Below are positions 1-9,140 of a stretch of DNA of 64,000 nucleotides, piece by piece; within the stretch, counting starts at the first letter, position 1; the number at the start of each line of letters is the position of its first letter. A model generated the notes under the pieces. It saw only the letters and a list, made by a program, of their open reading frames with translations, was not told where the DNA came from and did not search any database. The stretch is from Methanomassiliicoccaceae archaeon UBA71 (GTDB taxonomy: Archaea; Thermoplasmatota; Thermoplasmata; Methanomassiliicoccales; Methanomethylophilaceae). The DNA lies in the NCBI GenBank assembly GCA_002504405.1, contig DARO01000004.1:1-64000 (forward strand), in the 5' to 3' direction. The position numbers were made by a program, and so were the translations under genes.

Positions 1-130
1 CAGCGCTCGTTTTCGTAAAGGAAATTGGGTTTTCCGGCGTGCGGCAGCTCCGACTGCGGGGGTTTGGCAGCGTAAGCTATAAAGAATCACACGAAAATCA
101 ACGATTCAGCGCTCGTTTTCGTAAAGGAAA
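1..130. repeat. Two direct copies of a 24-nt sequence
   Basis: An identical 24-nt sequence that begins CAGCGCTCGTTTTCG occupies 1-24 and 107-130, a period of 106 bases. The first copy starts at the window edge, so the true repeat may be longer and more copies may lie to the left. The intervening 82 bases show no coding signal. A period of 106 is too long for a usual CRISPR repeat-spacer unit. Confidence 0.6.
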
Positions 131-663
131 GAGAAGGTGCCGACGGGCCGATATGCGCGCGGAGCGTACCCCTGTAGGGCACGAGTCACGAGAACAGTGA
201 TTGTTTTGTTTTCTTCGTGAATCCTGTGTATATTTGTGTATCCTATAATCGTCATCGAATCGTGGAATAAAATCAAGACGATAAGTTGTAATGAAGAAAC
301 GTTCCTGTTATGAGACCAACTCGACTTTCATCAGCAAGGATTCTGACGGTTGATGAATTCGTCCTTTTCAATCATCAATATTAGTTACAGTCAATGGTGC
401 AATGGTCGAATCCAACTCGGTATCAGTTCCATTTCAGGTCTTCTGATGGTTCTTTTCGTAGTTTTCAATATGACAATGTCATGTCTGACCTTATGCGTGT
501 TATTTATATCAAAAACGTGTTACTGAATCAGCGACCGGCAACAGGGTCGGTAGCCGGTCGCTATGATACGATCGTTCCCCCAACGCCAAAACACCATGGG
601 ATGAACGCGGTTAAGAATCATGCCTCCGCCCCGACCCTACCCCATACCTGAAGTTTCGGAGAG
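131..663. other. Non-coding stretch, no gene recognised
   Basis: I see no supported gene here. An 85-codon reading frame at 394-651 (plus) has no ribosome binding site and no recognisable motif, and I do not call it. The one clear structure is the hairpin at 531-561. The stretch is AT-rich and may be decayed mobile sequence or an intergenic region. Confidence 0.4.
531..561. other. Perfect 9-bp inverted repeat (hairpin)
   Basis: GCGACCGGC at 531-539 pairs exactly with GCCGGTCGC at 553-561 around a 13-base loop. No T-run follows on either strand, so a terminator role is not obvious. It could be an RNA structure or a protein-binding palindrome. Confidence 0.5.
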
Positions 664-831
664 ATGCTTTTGTCTGGATCCAAAGAGAACTCGTTGATTA
701 TCGTGATGTTCGTCGTCGTGCTCATGGTGGGAACCATGTCGTTCTATGCCCTATCGGAACTGAATCATGCGGAGGATCCTCATGAAACCAACGTGACTAT
801 ACTGTTTATTTGTTCAACACATCACGTGTAA
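664..831 (+). CDS. Small predicted single-pass membrane protein (55 aa)
   Basis: ATG at 664 follows a GGAG-type ribosome binding site a few bases upstream and the frame ends in TAA at 829-831. The 55-residue product has a strongly hydrophobic segment at about residues 11-31 (LIIVMFVVVLMVG followed by further apolar residues), flanked by a short N-terminus containing Lys and Glu and an acidic, His-containing C-terminal half. That suggests one transmembrane helix. No family is recognised. Nothing around it gives a functional context, and it could be the start of a longer gene that has decayed. Confidence is limited by the short length. Confidence 0.4.
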   Translation: MLLSGSKENSLIIVMFVVVLMVGTMSFYALSELNHAEDPHETNVTILFICSTHHV

Positions 832-1243
832 TGTATTCGATATTACGAAAATTTGATAAGTGACCTGACTTCGGCAGCTGCCTCCATCGAGATTTCTCGA
901 AACGATGCATTTTGACAGTTGCCCGGCTCTGCTATGTTGGATGCCGTAACAGTCCTTCGGATGCCTGCGCAAATGGAGGTTCAATTGCCGGACCCTCAGA
1001 AAAGGGATCGTTTCTGTCCAGAACGGCTTCGTTCAGAGGTATGAAGTCGGAGGAGACGGGCCTCCTTTTGTCATTGCCCCTCTTCGGAACCGGAATGTAA
1101 ATCATCTCCGCGGCCCTCATGTTGTATAACTCGCTGAGCTCCTTCTTCTTCACCCCTCTGATGAAGGACCTCTGCAGATGGCGGTTTTCAGACGGAACTC
1201 ACCAGACAGGAGGGAGTCCATCAGCCATCTTAAATCGTGCTAG
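832..1243. other. Gap with no confident gene
   Basis: A 73-codon frame on the minus strand (932-1153) encodes a basic, proline-containing peptide without a recognised motif, and the opposite strand is also open over part of it. It may be the remnant of a gene. I see no RNA gene, terminator or promoter that I can support. Confidence 0.35.
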
Positions 1244-1399
1244 CCGCTGGAGGTCATTACCGAGGAGAACATCGAGAGCGTCTACAGAGTCCGTGCGGAT
1301 GTCATCCCCGTGGACGGCAGGCCGTATGTGATTTTCCACGCCGACGAGTCGATATCCCTCGGGAAGATGAATGAAGGGGTCGTGGACACGGAGGGTTGA
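1244..1399 (+). pseudogene. Remnant: C-terminal tail of a FecE/BtuD-type ABC ATPase
   Basis: The frame 1244-1399 (ending TGA) reads VITEENIESVYRVRADVIPV followed by a DGRPYVIF-type stretch. That is the characteristic C-terminal end of iron/cobalamin ABC transporter ATPases. The two intact ATPases in this window end the same way (VMTPESIREVFDIDVKVI and VMTEENIMRAYGVGSRVI). Only about 51 residues are left: no Walker A, signature or Walker B motif is found upstream, and a TAG directly precedes the fragment in frame. It is best read as the surviving end of a deleted importer gene. The resemblance is clear, but the product cannot be functional. Confidence 0.6.
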
Positions 1400-1454
1400 T
1401 CCAGTCCTATGAACGAAGAGGTCGGTAACAGAGAAACCGAGTTTTCGAATCCCT

Positions 1455-1478
1455 AAGACGGGGCGAAGGCCCCGTCTT
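1455..1478 (+). terminator. Strong hairpin after the ATPase remnant
   Basis: A perfect 10-bp stem (AAGACGGGGC with GCCCCGTCTT-type complement) closes a 4-base loop. It lies 55 bases after the remnant's stop codon. No long T-run follows. The 1479-1739 stretch beyond it holds no supported gene. Confidence 0.5.
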
Positions 1479-1739
1479 ACCAAATGTTGACATATTGTAA
1501 GATGAGAGGACCTCCTAAGCTGACTGCATTGTGCCAATCTTGCCCTGGAGATCCCGCGCATCATGGATGGATGTATCAGCCAATCTATAAATACGCATTC
1601 ATCCATTATCCGATGAGGTCGTCGCGGGACATCAGCACCTACGTCATTTCCGAAAACCACCGGCAGAGAGCCAATGCTTCACAGTACTCTTTTCCTCCAG
1701 GGGCGGCGACCTCTTCCCCTGTCTCCGTTTGAAAATGCA

Positions 1740-1755
1740 CCCCGGAAACCCGGGG
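1740..1755 (-). terminator. GC-rich hairpin downstream of the isochorismatase gene
   Basis: CCCCGG at 1740-1745 pairs with CCGGGG at 1750-1755 around a 4-base AAAC loop. It sits about 35 bases past the stop codon of the minus-strand chelatase operon and probably marks its 3' end. Confidence 0.45.
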
Positions 1756-1789
1756 CGCATCGATAAATGGTTTTCCGACAGGGAACCTG

Positions 1790-2344
1790 TCAGGACTTAA
1801 GCAGTCGGCATCCCCCGAAATGAATGTTCTCCCTCATCTCCGCGACGGAGAGCGTCTTGCACAGCTCCTCGACCAGCTCCACGTTGCGCTCGTCGGTGGC
1901 CATGATCCCCCCTTCCAGCATGTACGGGGTTATGTCCCGGTCGAACGCACCGAAGTACGTCGCCAGCACGCAGTACTGTGCAACCATCCCCGCGATGAGG
2001 ATGTGGTCGCAGCCGAGGTCTCTCAGGACGTCGGCTAGGTCGGAATCCCTGAACGAGTTCATGCCCGTCTTGTGCACGGACCTGTCCCCCTCCGAAGGGG
2101 GCAGCAGCCCCTCGGTCAGGGAGTCCCCGTCCTCGACCTCGTCCCCGTGACCGTTCCCGTCGAAGAGGACATACACGATGGGGTTGCCGGTGTCCCTGAA
2201 GAGGCGTAACGCCTCGTTCACCGTCTCCAGGTGGATCCCTGTCGACTCCCTCAGCCCCTCGGTCACACATGAGAACTTCCTCTGTATGTCCACAAGCACC
2301 AATGCGAACCGTCTGTCCCTGTATTCCATAGTCGATTTCATCAT
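1790..2344 (-). CDS. Isochorismatase-family cysteine hydrolase
   Basis: The 184-residue product has the typical fold signature and all three catalytic residues of the family: Asp in ALVLVDIQ near the N-terminus, Lys in HKTGMNSF, and the nucleophile Cys in GMVAQYCVLAT. Members hydrolyse isochorismate, nicotinamide, N-carbamoyl compounds or other amides and ethers. The substrate cannot be told from sequence. The start at 2344 (ATG ATG) overlaps the TGA of cobN1, so it is translationally coupled as the last gene of the chlI-chlD-cobN1 operon. That placement suggests an amidase or ether-hydrolase step on, or detoxification linked to, the chelatase substrate, but this is inference. Confidence 0.85.
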   Translation of the reverse strand: MMKSTMEYRDRRFALVLVDIQRKFSCVTEGLRESTGIHLETVNEALRLFRDTGNPIVYVLFDGNGHGDEVEDGDSLTEGLLPPSEGDRSVHKTGMNSFRDSDLADVLRDLGCDHILIAGMVAQYCVLATYFGAFDRDITPYMLEGGIMATDERNVELVEELCKTLSVAEMRENIHFGGCRLLKS

Positions 2345-5300
2345 AACACGCTCCTGGTCCCGAGGGCCTCCATGTTCCCCTCGGCCTCCAGGTAGAGCTC
2401 CCTGAGCTCGTCGATGATGTCCCCTGGTGCGTCCCACAGGCCGCGGTCTACCGCCTCGAGCATGTCCTCTATCATCTCCTTCAGGGCGTACGGGTTGTTC
2501 TCGTTGAGCCACTCCCTCCATTCCTCGTCGAGTATGTACGCCTCCGACACCTTCTGGAACATCCACGGCTCGATGCAGTCGGATGTCGCGCTCCATCCGA
2601 GCATGTACTCGGTTAACTTCGACAGCTCCATGGCCCCCTTGTAGCCGTGGGGCCTCAGACCCTCCGCCCATTTCGGGTTGAGGACCCTGCTGCGCATGAC
2701 GTAGGCGGTCTCCTCGTCAAGGGTCCTCGCCTTCAGGCGGTCAATGTCGGAACTGTCCCCCATGACCGTGAAGGGCTTGCCGCCCCCGAAGGCCCTCACT
2801 GCGGCGTTCATCCCGCCGAGGCTGTCGTAGTTGTCGTCTATGTCCAGCATATCGAATTCGCGGTCGTTGTGGTTCTTGACCGTCACATCGAGGGCCCCGA
2901 CCCTGCGCTTGAACGCCGCAGTCACCTTCTCCCCCTTCCATCTGCCTCCGTAGGCGTAGGCGCCCCATGTGGCGTACGTCTCCGCTATCTGGTCCAGGGT
3001 GTCCCACTTGGACGATGCTATGAGGATGGAGACCCCGTTCCCGTGCTGCCCCGGAGGGTCACCGAAGACCCTGATGGATGCCAGGTCCTTTGCTTCCGTG
3101 GCATCCATCCCCTCGCTGATGTAGCGACCGATGTCCTCCTTGAGGTGCTTCCTGTAGTAGTTCTGAGTATCGTCTTCGTCAAGCTCGGAGATCATCTCCA
3201 GGGCGCGCACCAGCATGTCGCTCAGACCCGGGAACGAATCCCTGAACAGGCCCGATATCCTCGGCATGACATCTATCCTGGGTCTACCAAGCTCCTCGAT
3301 TGGAATTACTTCGATGCCTGTGACTCTACCTCCGACTGCGCTCCATGTCGGCCTGACGCCCATGAGGGAGAATATGTACGCGATGTCGTCCCCGCCCGTC
3401 TTCATCGTGTCTGTTGCCCATACAACGATGCCGACGCTCTCCGGGTACTTCCCGTACTCCTCCACGTAGCGCGCTATCATCTGGTCGGCCATCTGGACGC
3501 CTATCCTCCAGCTGGCCTCGGAGGGTATGGTGCTCGGGTCCACCGAGTAGAAGTTTGTCCCCGTGGGAAGCAGATGGGCGTTCCCGCGGGTCGGCGAGCC
3601 GGACGGGCCCGGTGGCACATAGCGCCCAGAATGCCCGAGCAGGTAGTTGGCGATCTCGTCGGTCATCCCGTGTATGCCCGGATACACATGCTCGCACACG
3701 TACCGGATCGATTCGGCCATACTTCCCGGAACGGATCCGAACATCCCCCCAGCTGCCTCCAGACAAGCGTCCGCGTCGAAGTCTTTCTCGTCCATGGTGT
3801 CTATGAGACGGTTGAACCCGTCGTCCACCCTGTCGACGAGCGTGCCGTTCACGACATCCATGCCGTCCGTGAACCCCGACGGGTCGTCCAGGAGGGCGTC
3901 CAGGTCCAGGCCCATGGACTCGGCGACGGATGCCCTCAGCGACGGCACCGACCCGTTCCTGAGGCGGCAGAGCGAGTAGACCATCTCCCTCAGCCTCTCC
4001 CCCTCCGGCACCTGGCCGAGGATGTGAAGGCCGTCCTTGATGAGCGCGTCCTTCAGGTCCGAGACGTAGTCGTATATTAAGTCGATCTTCCCGTCCACAT
4101 CCTGGCGGGTGCAATCCTCGCAGAGGCCCAGTTCTTTGAACATGTCCAGCTCCCTGACGAGCTCGAACACCCTCTGGTCGAGCATCTCCCGCTTGTCCTC
4201 CTGCAGGGTGCCCCTCGAGTTGAGGTATTCCTGCAGGACTCCGTCCAGGTCCATCAGCTCGTCGTATCCCCCCGCACGGGTCATCGACGGGCACATGTAC
4301 CCGATCAGGACCGAGTTGATCCTCCTCTTGCATTGTATCCCCTCGCCGGGATCGTCGATTATGTACGGGTAGACATTGGGCATCGTGTCGAGGACAATGT
4401 CCGGGTAGTCGTCCTCGGAGAGGGCGTTCCCCTTCCCGGGAAGCCATTCCAGCGTCCCGTGGGTGCCCATGTGTACCACCATGTCGGCGCCGAAATCGTT
4501 AGCCAGCCACCTGTAGTACGCCAGGTACTGGTGGGGCATGACGACGCGGGGATCGTGGTAGAGGGTCTCGGCCTGCTCGTGCTGCCCCCTGTTCGGCTGT
4601 ATGCCTATGAACACGTTCCCGTTCCTCACGCCGGGGATGATGAAGCGCCCGTCGTGGACGGAGATGGGGCCCGGCGGGTCCCCCCAGCTGCGGACCATCC
4701 CCTCCCTGGCCTTCGGTGATAGAGCCTCGTACCATGTCATGTACTCGTCCAGAGACATCATGTCAGCCGAGCGCCCCTCGATCTCGTCCTCCGGCACCCA
4801 CTCGAGGTCGCTGGTGACCCCCGCGAGGACCTCCCTGACGATCTCGTTGCCGTTCTCCGGTATCCTGTCCACCATGTAGCCTTCGGATCTCATGGCGGTG
4901 AGGCACATGCGTATGCTCTCGAACGTGTCGAGACCGGCGGCCCCTCCGATGTGGTCGTTGGTCGGCGGGTACATATTGAGCAGTATGGCCACCCTCCTCT
5001 CCGAGGGAACCTTCCGCCTCAGCCTCGCCCAGGCGACGGCAAGGGACGATATCCTCTCCACCCTGTCGACGACGGATTCCGACCTGTACTCCCCGTCGTC
5101 CCCCCTGCTCGTGAAGCTCAGGGGCACGGATATGACTTGGCCATCGTACTCGGGCCAGATGATGGATGTCCCGATCTCGGAGGACGTCATCCCTATCGTG
5201 TCGTCCCTCCAGTCCCGGACCCCCCTGGAGATGTTCTGCGCCTGTATCACCGGCACGTCCAGATCGAGGAAGAAATTCCTCGCGTCGGGATCGCCGTCCA

Positions 5301-6135
5301 CGTTGTTCATGTTGATCTGCGAGAACCCCATGGCCATGACCACGGAGTCCACCGTCGGGGAGTCCCCGTCCATGAAGTACCTCCTCACGACCTCCTCCGA
5401 TCCGAGGCTGCCCGTGATCTCGTTGGGGGACGACACGCAGAACACGGGGATCACGTTGGCCCCCCTCCTCTCGAGCGAGCGGACCAGGTCGTGGACCGGG
5501 CCGACCTTCCCCTTTGCCACGGACGCCTGATGTGTCATCACGCCCACCGTCGGCTTGGACGGACTCAGATGCGACCTGTACTCCTCGAAGTCGGTATCCT
5601 CTGGCCAATCGGGATGGCAGAGCCCCTCGGTCCGAGCGAGCACCGGTTCAGGGACCTCCACGGAGACGGCTCCGCCTATCTCGCGCTCCACCCACATGAT
5701 CAGCGACCTGAGATTGGCTTCGCCACCCAGATCCAGCAGCGCCCGGACCTTCGCGTAGTCGGCGTCCGAGTGCCTGAACAGGCCGCGGTTCTCCGCGTTG
5801 GATTCCGGCAGGGACCCCTCGTAGAGGATGTCCGTCCCCGCCTTTGATGCCACCTGCATCATGCGTTGGTACTTCTTGAAGTGTGATTCGTCACCATGGA
5901 GGTTCATGAACAGGACGTCGCAGGCGCGGACCTCCTGTATGAAGCTCTGGAAGGACTCCTCGCTGGAATCGAGGTCCTCGGAATCGGCACAGACGACTCT
6001 TACGCCCACCTTCAGCCCCACCATGGATTCGAGGGCTCTACCGAGGAACACCCCATCCCTGTTCATCACGCTCAAATATACTACACGGACCGGACCTCCC
6101 TGGTCCGACGGACCGTTCTCATAAATCTCTATCAT
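2341..6135 (-). CDS. cobN: CobN/BchH-type metal chelatase large subunit (copy 1, intact)
   Basis: The 1264-residue protein has the length of CobN, the porphyrin- or corrin-binding subunit of ATP-dependent cobalt and magnesium chelatases. Family hallmarks are intact: HMGTHGTLEWLPGKG near residue 555, the following TMPNVYPYIIDDPGEG segment, and the C-terminal FGDPPGQHG, KNHNDREFD and TAYVMRSRVLNPKW blocks. It acts in the cytoplasm with AAA+ (I) and VWA/AAA (D) subunits, and both are encoded directly upstream. ATG at 6135 is preferred over the GTG at 6138 because the GAGG ribosome binding site lies 7 bases away. The metal is unknown: CobN family members insert Co2+ into hydrogenobyrinate diamide, while archaeal paralogues are largely uncharacterised. 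Confidence 0.9.
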   Translation of the reverse strand: MIEIYENGPSDQGGPVRVVYLSVMNRDGVFLGRALESMVGLKVGVRVVCADSEDLDSSEESFQSFIQEVRACDVLFMNLHGDESHFKKYQRMMQVASKAGTDILYEGSLPESNAENRGLFRHSDADYAKVRALLDLGGEANLRSLIMWVEREIGGAVSVEVPEPVLARTEGLCHPDWPEDTDFEEYRSHLSPSKPTVGVMTHQASVAKGKVGPVHDLVRSLERRGANVIPVFCVSSPNEITGSLGSEEVVRRYFMDGDSPTVDSVVMAMGFSQINMNNVDGDPDARNFFLDLDVPVIQAQNISRGVRDWRDDTIGMTSSEIGTSIIWPEYDGQVISVPLSFTSRGDDGEYRSESVVDRVERISSLAVAWARLRRKVPSERRVAILLNMYPPTNDHIGGAAGLDTFESIRMCLTAMRSEGYMVDRIPENGNEIVREVLAGVTSDLEWVPEDEIEGRSADMMSLDEYMTWYEALSPKAREGMVRSWGDPPGPISVHDGRFIIPGVRNGNVFIGIQPNRGQHEQAETLYHDPRVVMPHQYLAYYRWLANDFGADMVVHMGTHGTLEWLPGKGNALSEDDYPDIVLDTMPNVYPYIIDDPGEGIQCKRRINSVLIGYMCPSMTRAGGYDELMDLDGVLQEYLNSRGTLQEDKREMLDQRVFELVRELDMFKELGLCEDCTRQDVDGKIDLIYDYVSDLKDALIKDGLHILGQVPEGERLREMVYSLCRLRNGSVPSLRASVAESMGLDLDALLDDPSGFTDGMDVVNGTLVDRVDDGFNRLIDTMDEKDFDADACLEAAGGMFGSVPGSMAESIRYVCEHVYPGIHGMTDEIANYLLGHSGRYVPPGPSGSPTRGNAHLLPTGTNFYSVDPSTIPSEASWRIGVQMADQMIARYVEEYGKYPESVGIVVWATDTMKTGGDDIAYIFSLMGVRPTWSAVGGRVTGIEVIPIEELGRPRIDVMPRISGLFRDSFPGLSDMLVRALEMISELDEDDTQNYYRKHLKEDIGRYISEGMDATEAKDLASIRVFGDPPGQHGNGVSILIASSKWDTLDQIAETYATWGAYAYGGRWKGEKVTAAFKRRVGALDVTVKNHNDREFDMLDIDDNYDSLGGMNAAVRAFGGGKPFTVMGDSSDIDRLKARTLDEETAYVMRSRVLNPKWAEGLRPHGYKGAMELSKLTEYMLGWSATSDCIEPWMFQKVSEAYILDEEWREWLNENNPYALKEMIEDMLEAVDRGLWDAPGDIIDELRELYLEAEGNMEALGTRSVL

Positions 6136-6144
6136 CACAAAACC

Positions 6145-8040
6145 TCAGTTATCGATCGCCAGGCGCACCGACCTCTCGATGTACTCGGCGTTCAGGTCCT
6201 CCAATCTCAGGTAGGTGCCGTCAAGGGCCCTGCAGAGTTCGAGCGCCAGGCCGAACCTGAGCCTGCCGCTCTCGGTGTCTATCACGACGAATTTTATTCC
6301 GGACCCAGACAGGGCACGGGCGGTGCCGATCATCTCGTCCAGGGGCTTCATGCCGGGTGTGAACGGGACGTTGCATCTCCCGTCAGTCAGAATGACCATC
6401 ACGGGGCGGGACCCCTTCGATGTCCCGGCCCCCAGTATCTCGTGGCCCTTGACCAGGGCATGGATGAGGGGGGTCCGACCCCCCGTCGGTATCTCCGCCA
6501 GAACGTGGTACGCCTTCAGGATGCTCCTCGTCAGCGGAAGTACTTCCTCTGCATGATCCGTCCTGAAGACGGCCATCCCTATCGAGTCCCTCTTCTGGTA
6601 CGCGTCCCTCAGCATGGACAGGATGGCTCCCTTGACCGCCACCATGCGCTTCTGTGCGCCGATAGAGCCGCTGCCATCGACCATGAACAGGATGTCCCTG
6701 CCCTGCCTCCTCTCCCTAACCTTCTCGCGAAGGTCGTCCCTTTCCAGGACGAGGGCGAGGCGACTGTGGTCCCTCGCCGGCTGATACGGGGCGGCGACGC
6801 GTATGCTGGCGACCAGGGCGATATCATCCACCCTTCCCTTCGGCATCCTGTATCCGACACATCTCCCGGAACGCTCCCTTGTCACGGCACCGTCATGCCT
6901 TCCTGTACGGGGGGTCTCCTTCGAACGTCTGTCCCCGGACAGGTAGTCGATGACCCTGTACGTCTCCCCGATGTCGAAAACTTCCTGCGAATGCTCTCCC
7001 GCATCCGGAGGTGGGGGGAGGTACGTGTAGGATTCGGGCGGATCGGTCTGCTCCTGCTCCGGAGGCGTGTCTTCGGGGGGATCGTCCCTGCCGTCTTCCG
7101 TGTCCTCCTCGGATTCGTCCCGATCCCCCTCCTGCGGTGGCTCGGGCGGTTCCGGTTCGGACCCCTCCTCGCTGTCGTTCCTCCTGTGCTCCAGGCACAT
7201 GGATGCCGCCTCTTTCAGATCGTCCAGGTTAGCGAAGTCCCGCCCGTCGAGCGCCGCCAGGGCGCAGGACACGTTCATCATCGAGATGTCCCCGCGGTGT
7301 CCCGCGACGTTGAGCCTGGAGCACACCTCCGATATCGCACCGCAGTATCCATCGGGCACACGCGTGTAGCGGCTCCTCCCGACGGCCGCAGCCACCGTCT
7401 CGGCGACCTCGGAATCCTGCGCGGAGTACAGGTCGCAGAACGCCCTGGGATCCGATTCGAAGGAGAGTCTGCGATCCACGATCTCCTCGCGCATCGCCTC
7501 GTCCTCGATCCTATCCATGAAAACGCACATGTCGAAACGGTCGAGGAGGTGGTCGGACAGACCCCCCTCCTCGGCGTCCATCGTCGCTATCAGAAGCGGG
7601 GCGCACCACCGAGTCTCGGATATGCCGTCCCTCTCCACGACGTTGACGCGGGTCTCGGCTATGTTGAGGATCTGGTGGACGGTGCCCTGGGGGAACAGGT
7701 TGATGTTCTCCACGAGGAGTATGTTCCCGTCCGACCTGGACATGATGCTGAGTGAGGGGCGCTTCCTCCCCTCGCGGATGGTGTCCTCGATGTCCATCCC
7801 GCCGAATATCTGGTCCTCAGTGGCGTTCAAAGGGAGGTTAACCACCGTCCTGCCGCCACTGATGCGGGACACAGACCTTGCGAGCACCGACTTCCCAGAC
7901 CCCTTGGGTCCGCAGATCAGCACCGATACCGTCTCGGAGGACGAGAGGGCGCACATCAGCGCCCTCTTGGGCCTTTCGTTCCCCACGATGGCGGAGAAGG
8001 GGAACGTCCTCAGTCCTTCCCGAAGGTGCTCTGTAGCCAT
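6145..8040 (-). CDS. Chelatase D subunit (ChlD/BchD/CobT-like, AAA + VWA)
   Basis: The 631-residue protein begins with an AAA+ module like ChlI (Walker A GPKGSGKS). It continues with a Pro/Glu/Asp-rich linker at about residues 310-370 and ends in a von Willebrand A domain with an intact MIDAS motif (MVDGSGSIG). This order is diagnostic of the D subunit, which bridges the AAA+ ring and the CobN/BchH subunit during metal insertion. The start at 8040 overlaps the end of the chlI-like gene by 31 bases. The stop codon overlaps the GAGG ribosome binding site of cobN1, so the three subunits are coupled. An upstream in-frame extension exists but lies inside chlI and is not credible. Confidence 0.9.
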   Translation of the reverse strand: MATEHLREGLRTFPFSAIVGNERPKRALMCALSSSETVSVLICGPKGSGKSVLARSVSRISGGRTVVNLPLNATEDQIFGGMDIEDTIREGRKRPSLSIMSRSDGNILLVENINLFPQGTVHQILNIAETRVNVVERDGISETRWCAPLLIATMDAEEGGLSDHLLDRFDMCVFMDRIEDEAMREEIVDRRLSFESDPRAFCDLYSAQDSEVAETVAAAVGRSRYTRVPDGYCGAISEVCSRLNVAGHRGDISMMNVSCALAALDGRDFANLDDLKEAASMCLEHRRNDSEEGSEPEPPEPPQEGDRDESEEDTEDGRDDPPEDTPPEQEQTDPPESYTYLPPPPDAGEHSQEVFDIGETYRVIDYLSGDRRSKETPRTGRHDGAVTRERSGRCVGYRMPKGRVDDIALVASIRVAAPYQPARDHSRLALVLERDDLREKVRERRQGRDILFMVDGSGSIGAQKRMVAVKGAILSMLRDAYQKRDSIGMAVFRTDHAEEVLPLTRSILKAYHVLAEIPTGGRTPLIHALVKGHEILGAGTSKGSRPVMVILTDGRCNVPFTPGMKPLDEMIGTARALSGSGIKFVVIDTESGRLRFGLALELCRALDGTYLRLEDLNAEYIERSVRLAIDN

Positions 8041-9053
8041 GCGTCGAGTTCCTCCGTGTTCAGGGTAGAGTCCTGGAACGGGTTCCTCCTCATGCGGTGG
8101 GGCATCACGACCTTGGAGACATGGACGACGTCCCTCGGCGTCACCTCGACGCGGCCCTCCAATGCCGCGTACGCGCAAGCCGCTTTTATCAGGGTCAGGT
8201 CGGCGCGGTGGCCGTCCACCCCCAGGTGGAGGGGTATCCTCACAGCCGCGTGGACGACGTCTCTCCCGGGCACTATGTCCCTGATGATGGCACGTGCCTC
8301 CGCTATCCTGTCGCGGATAGCCTCTTGCTCTGCCTCGTGGTCTTCCCTGAACCCCTCCGGGTCCTTCTCGAACTCCATACGACGCATGACGATCTCCATC
8401 CTGCGATCCTCGTCGTGTTCTGCCTCGACGTCCACAGCGAGCCCGAACCTGTCCAGAAGCTGCGGCCTCAGGTCCCCCTCCTCAGGATTCATCGTTCCGA
8501 CCAGGATGAATCTGGACGGATGCGCATACGAGATACCCTCTCTCTCGATGTAGTTGACGCCCATCGCGGCTGCATCCAGCAGAAGGTCCACGATGTGGTC
8601 GTCCAGTAGATTGACCTCGTCCACGTACAGTATGTTCCCGTTGGCCTTGGCCAGCACCCCGGGCTCGAACTTCTTGCGGCCTGTGCTGATGGCATGCTCT
8701 ATGTCGAGCGTTCCTGCGATCCTGTCCTCGGTCGAGCTGAGTGGAAGTTCCACGACTCTCATAGGGACAGTCACACTGTGCAATTCGCCAGATGCCTCCC
8801 TCTCTATGCAATCCGGGCAGAAGTCGTCACGGCGACCCCATTCGCACCCGCACGGGCATCCGGCGACCACCTCGCGCTCGGGCAGGAGGTCCGCCAATGC
8901 CCTCACAGCCGTGGACTTTGCTGTCCCCTTCTCCCCCCTTATCAGGACTCCTCCTATCAAGGGGTTGATCGTGTTCAGAACCAGGGCCTCCTTCATGGAC
9001 TCCTGACCCACTATCGCTGAGAACGGGTAAACTGGCCGCTTCTTTTCCGACAT
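8010..9053 (-). CDS. Chelatase I subunit (ChlI/BchI-like AAA+ ATPase)
   Basis: The 347-residue ATPase has Walker A (GEKGTAKST) near residue 40, Walker B (NILYVDEVNLLDD) near 140, and the AAA+ sensor block that follows (GTMNPEEGDLRPQLLDRFG). A Cys cluster, CPCGCEW with a later CPDC, sits between the Walker motifs and probably binds a metal or Fe-S cluster, as seen in many archaeal and CobN-associated I proteins. It powers metal insertion with the D and CobN subunits encoded downstream. It is the first gene of its operon, with a TATA box about 25 bases before the ATG, which implies a leaderless mRNA. Confidence 0.9.
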   Translation of the reverse strand: MSEKKRPVYPFSAIVGQESMKEALVLNTINPLIGGVLIRGEKGTAKSTAVRALADLLPEREVVAGCPCGCEWGRRDDFCPDCIEREASGELHSVTVPMRVVELPLSSTEDRIAGTLDIEHAISTGRKKFEPGVLAKANGNILYVDEVNLLDDHIVDLLLDAAAMGVNYIEREGISYAHPSRFILVGTMNPEEGDLRPQLLDRFGLAVDVEAEHDEDRRMEIVMRRMEFEKDPEGFREDHEAEQEAIRDRIAEARAIIRDIVPGRDVVHAAVRIPLHLGVDGHRADLTLIKAACAYAALEGRVEVTPRDVVHVSKVVMPHRMRRNPFQDSTLNTEELDAWLQSTFGKD

Positions 9054-9072
9054 TAGTGTTTCGATGTTACGG

Positions 9073-9088
9073 AGTATATATCGGTTTG
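9073..9088 (-). promoter_or_regulatory. BRE/TATA promoter of the chelatase operon
   Basis: On the minus strand AAACCGATATATACTCC places a TATA box centred about 25 bases before the chlI-like ATG (9053). That is the spacing of a leaderless archaeal transcript. The TTGGA-N7-TCCAA operator found elsewhere in the block is absent here. Confidence 0.6.
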
Positions 9089-9140
9089 ACTTTGATAGGA
9101 ATACTCGTTACCGAATTTTTTTTGAAATAGCCGCCAGAAA

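Noticed and set aside
1..130. CRISPR array
   Set aside because: Only two copies are visible, with a spacing of 106 bases and no cas genes in the window.
932..1153. 73-codon minus-strand reading frame as a gene
   Set aside because: No ribosome binding site, motif or neighbour supports it, and the opposite strand is also open; left as an uncertain remnant.
2647..4080. Long plus-strand open frame (477 codons) opposite cobN1, and similar frames opposite other GC-rich genes
   Set aside because: They are antisense shadows caused by high GC codon usage; the peptides have no domain and the minus-strand genes are well supported.
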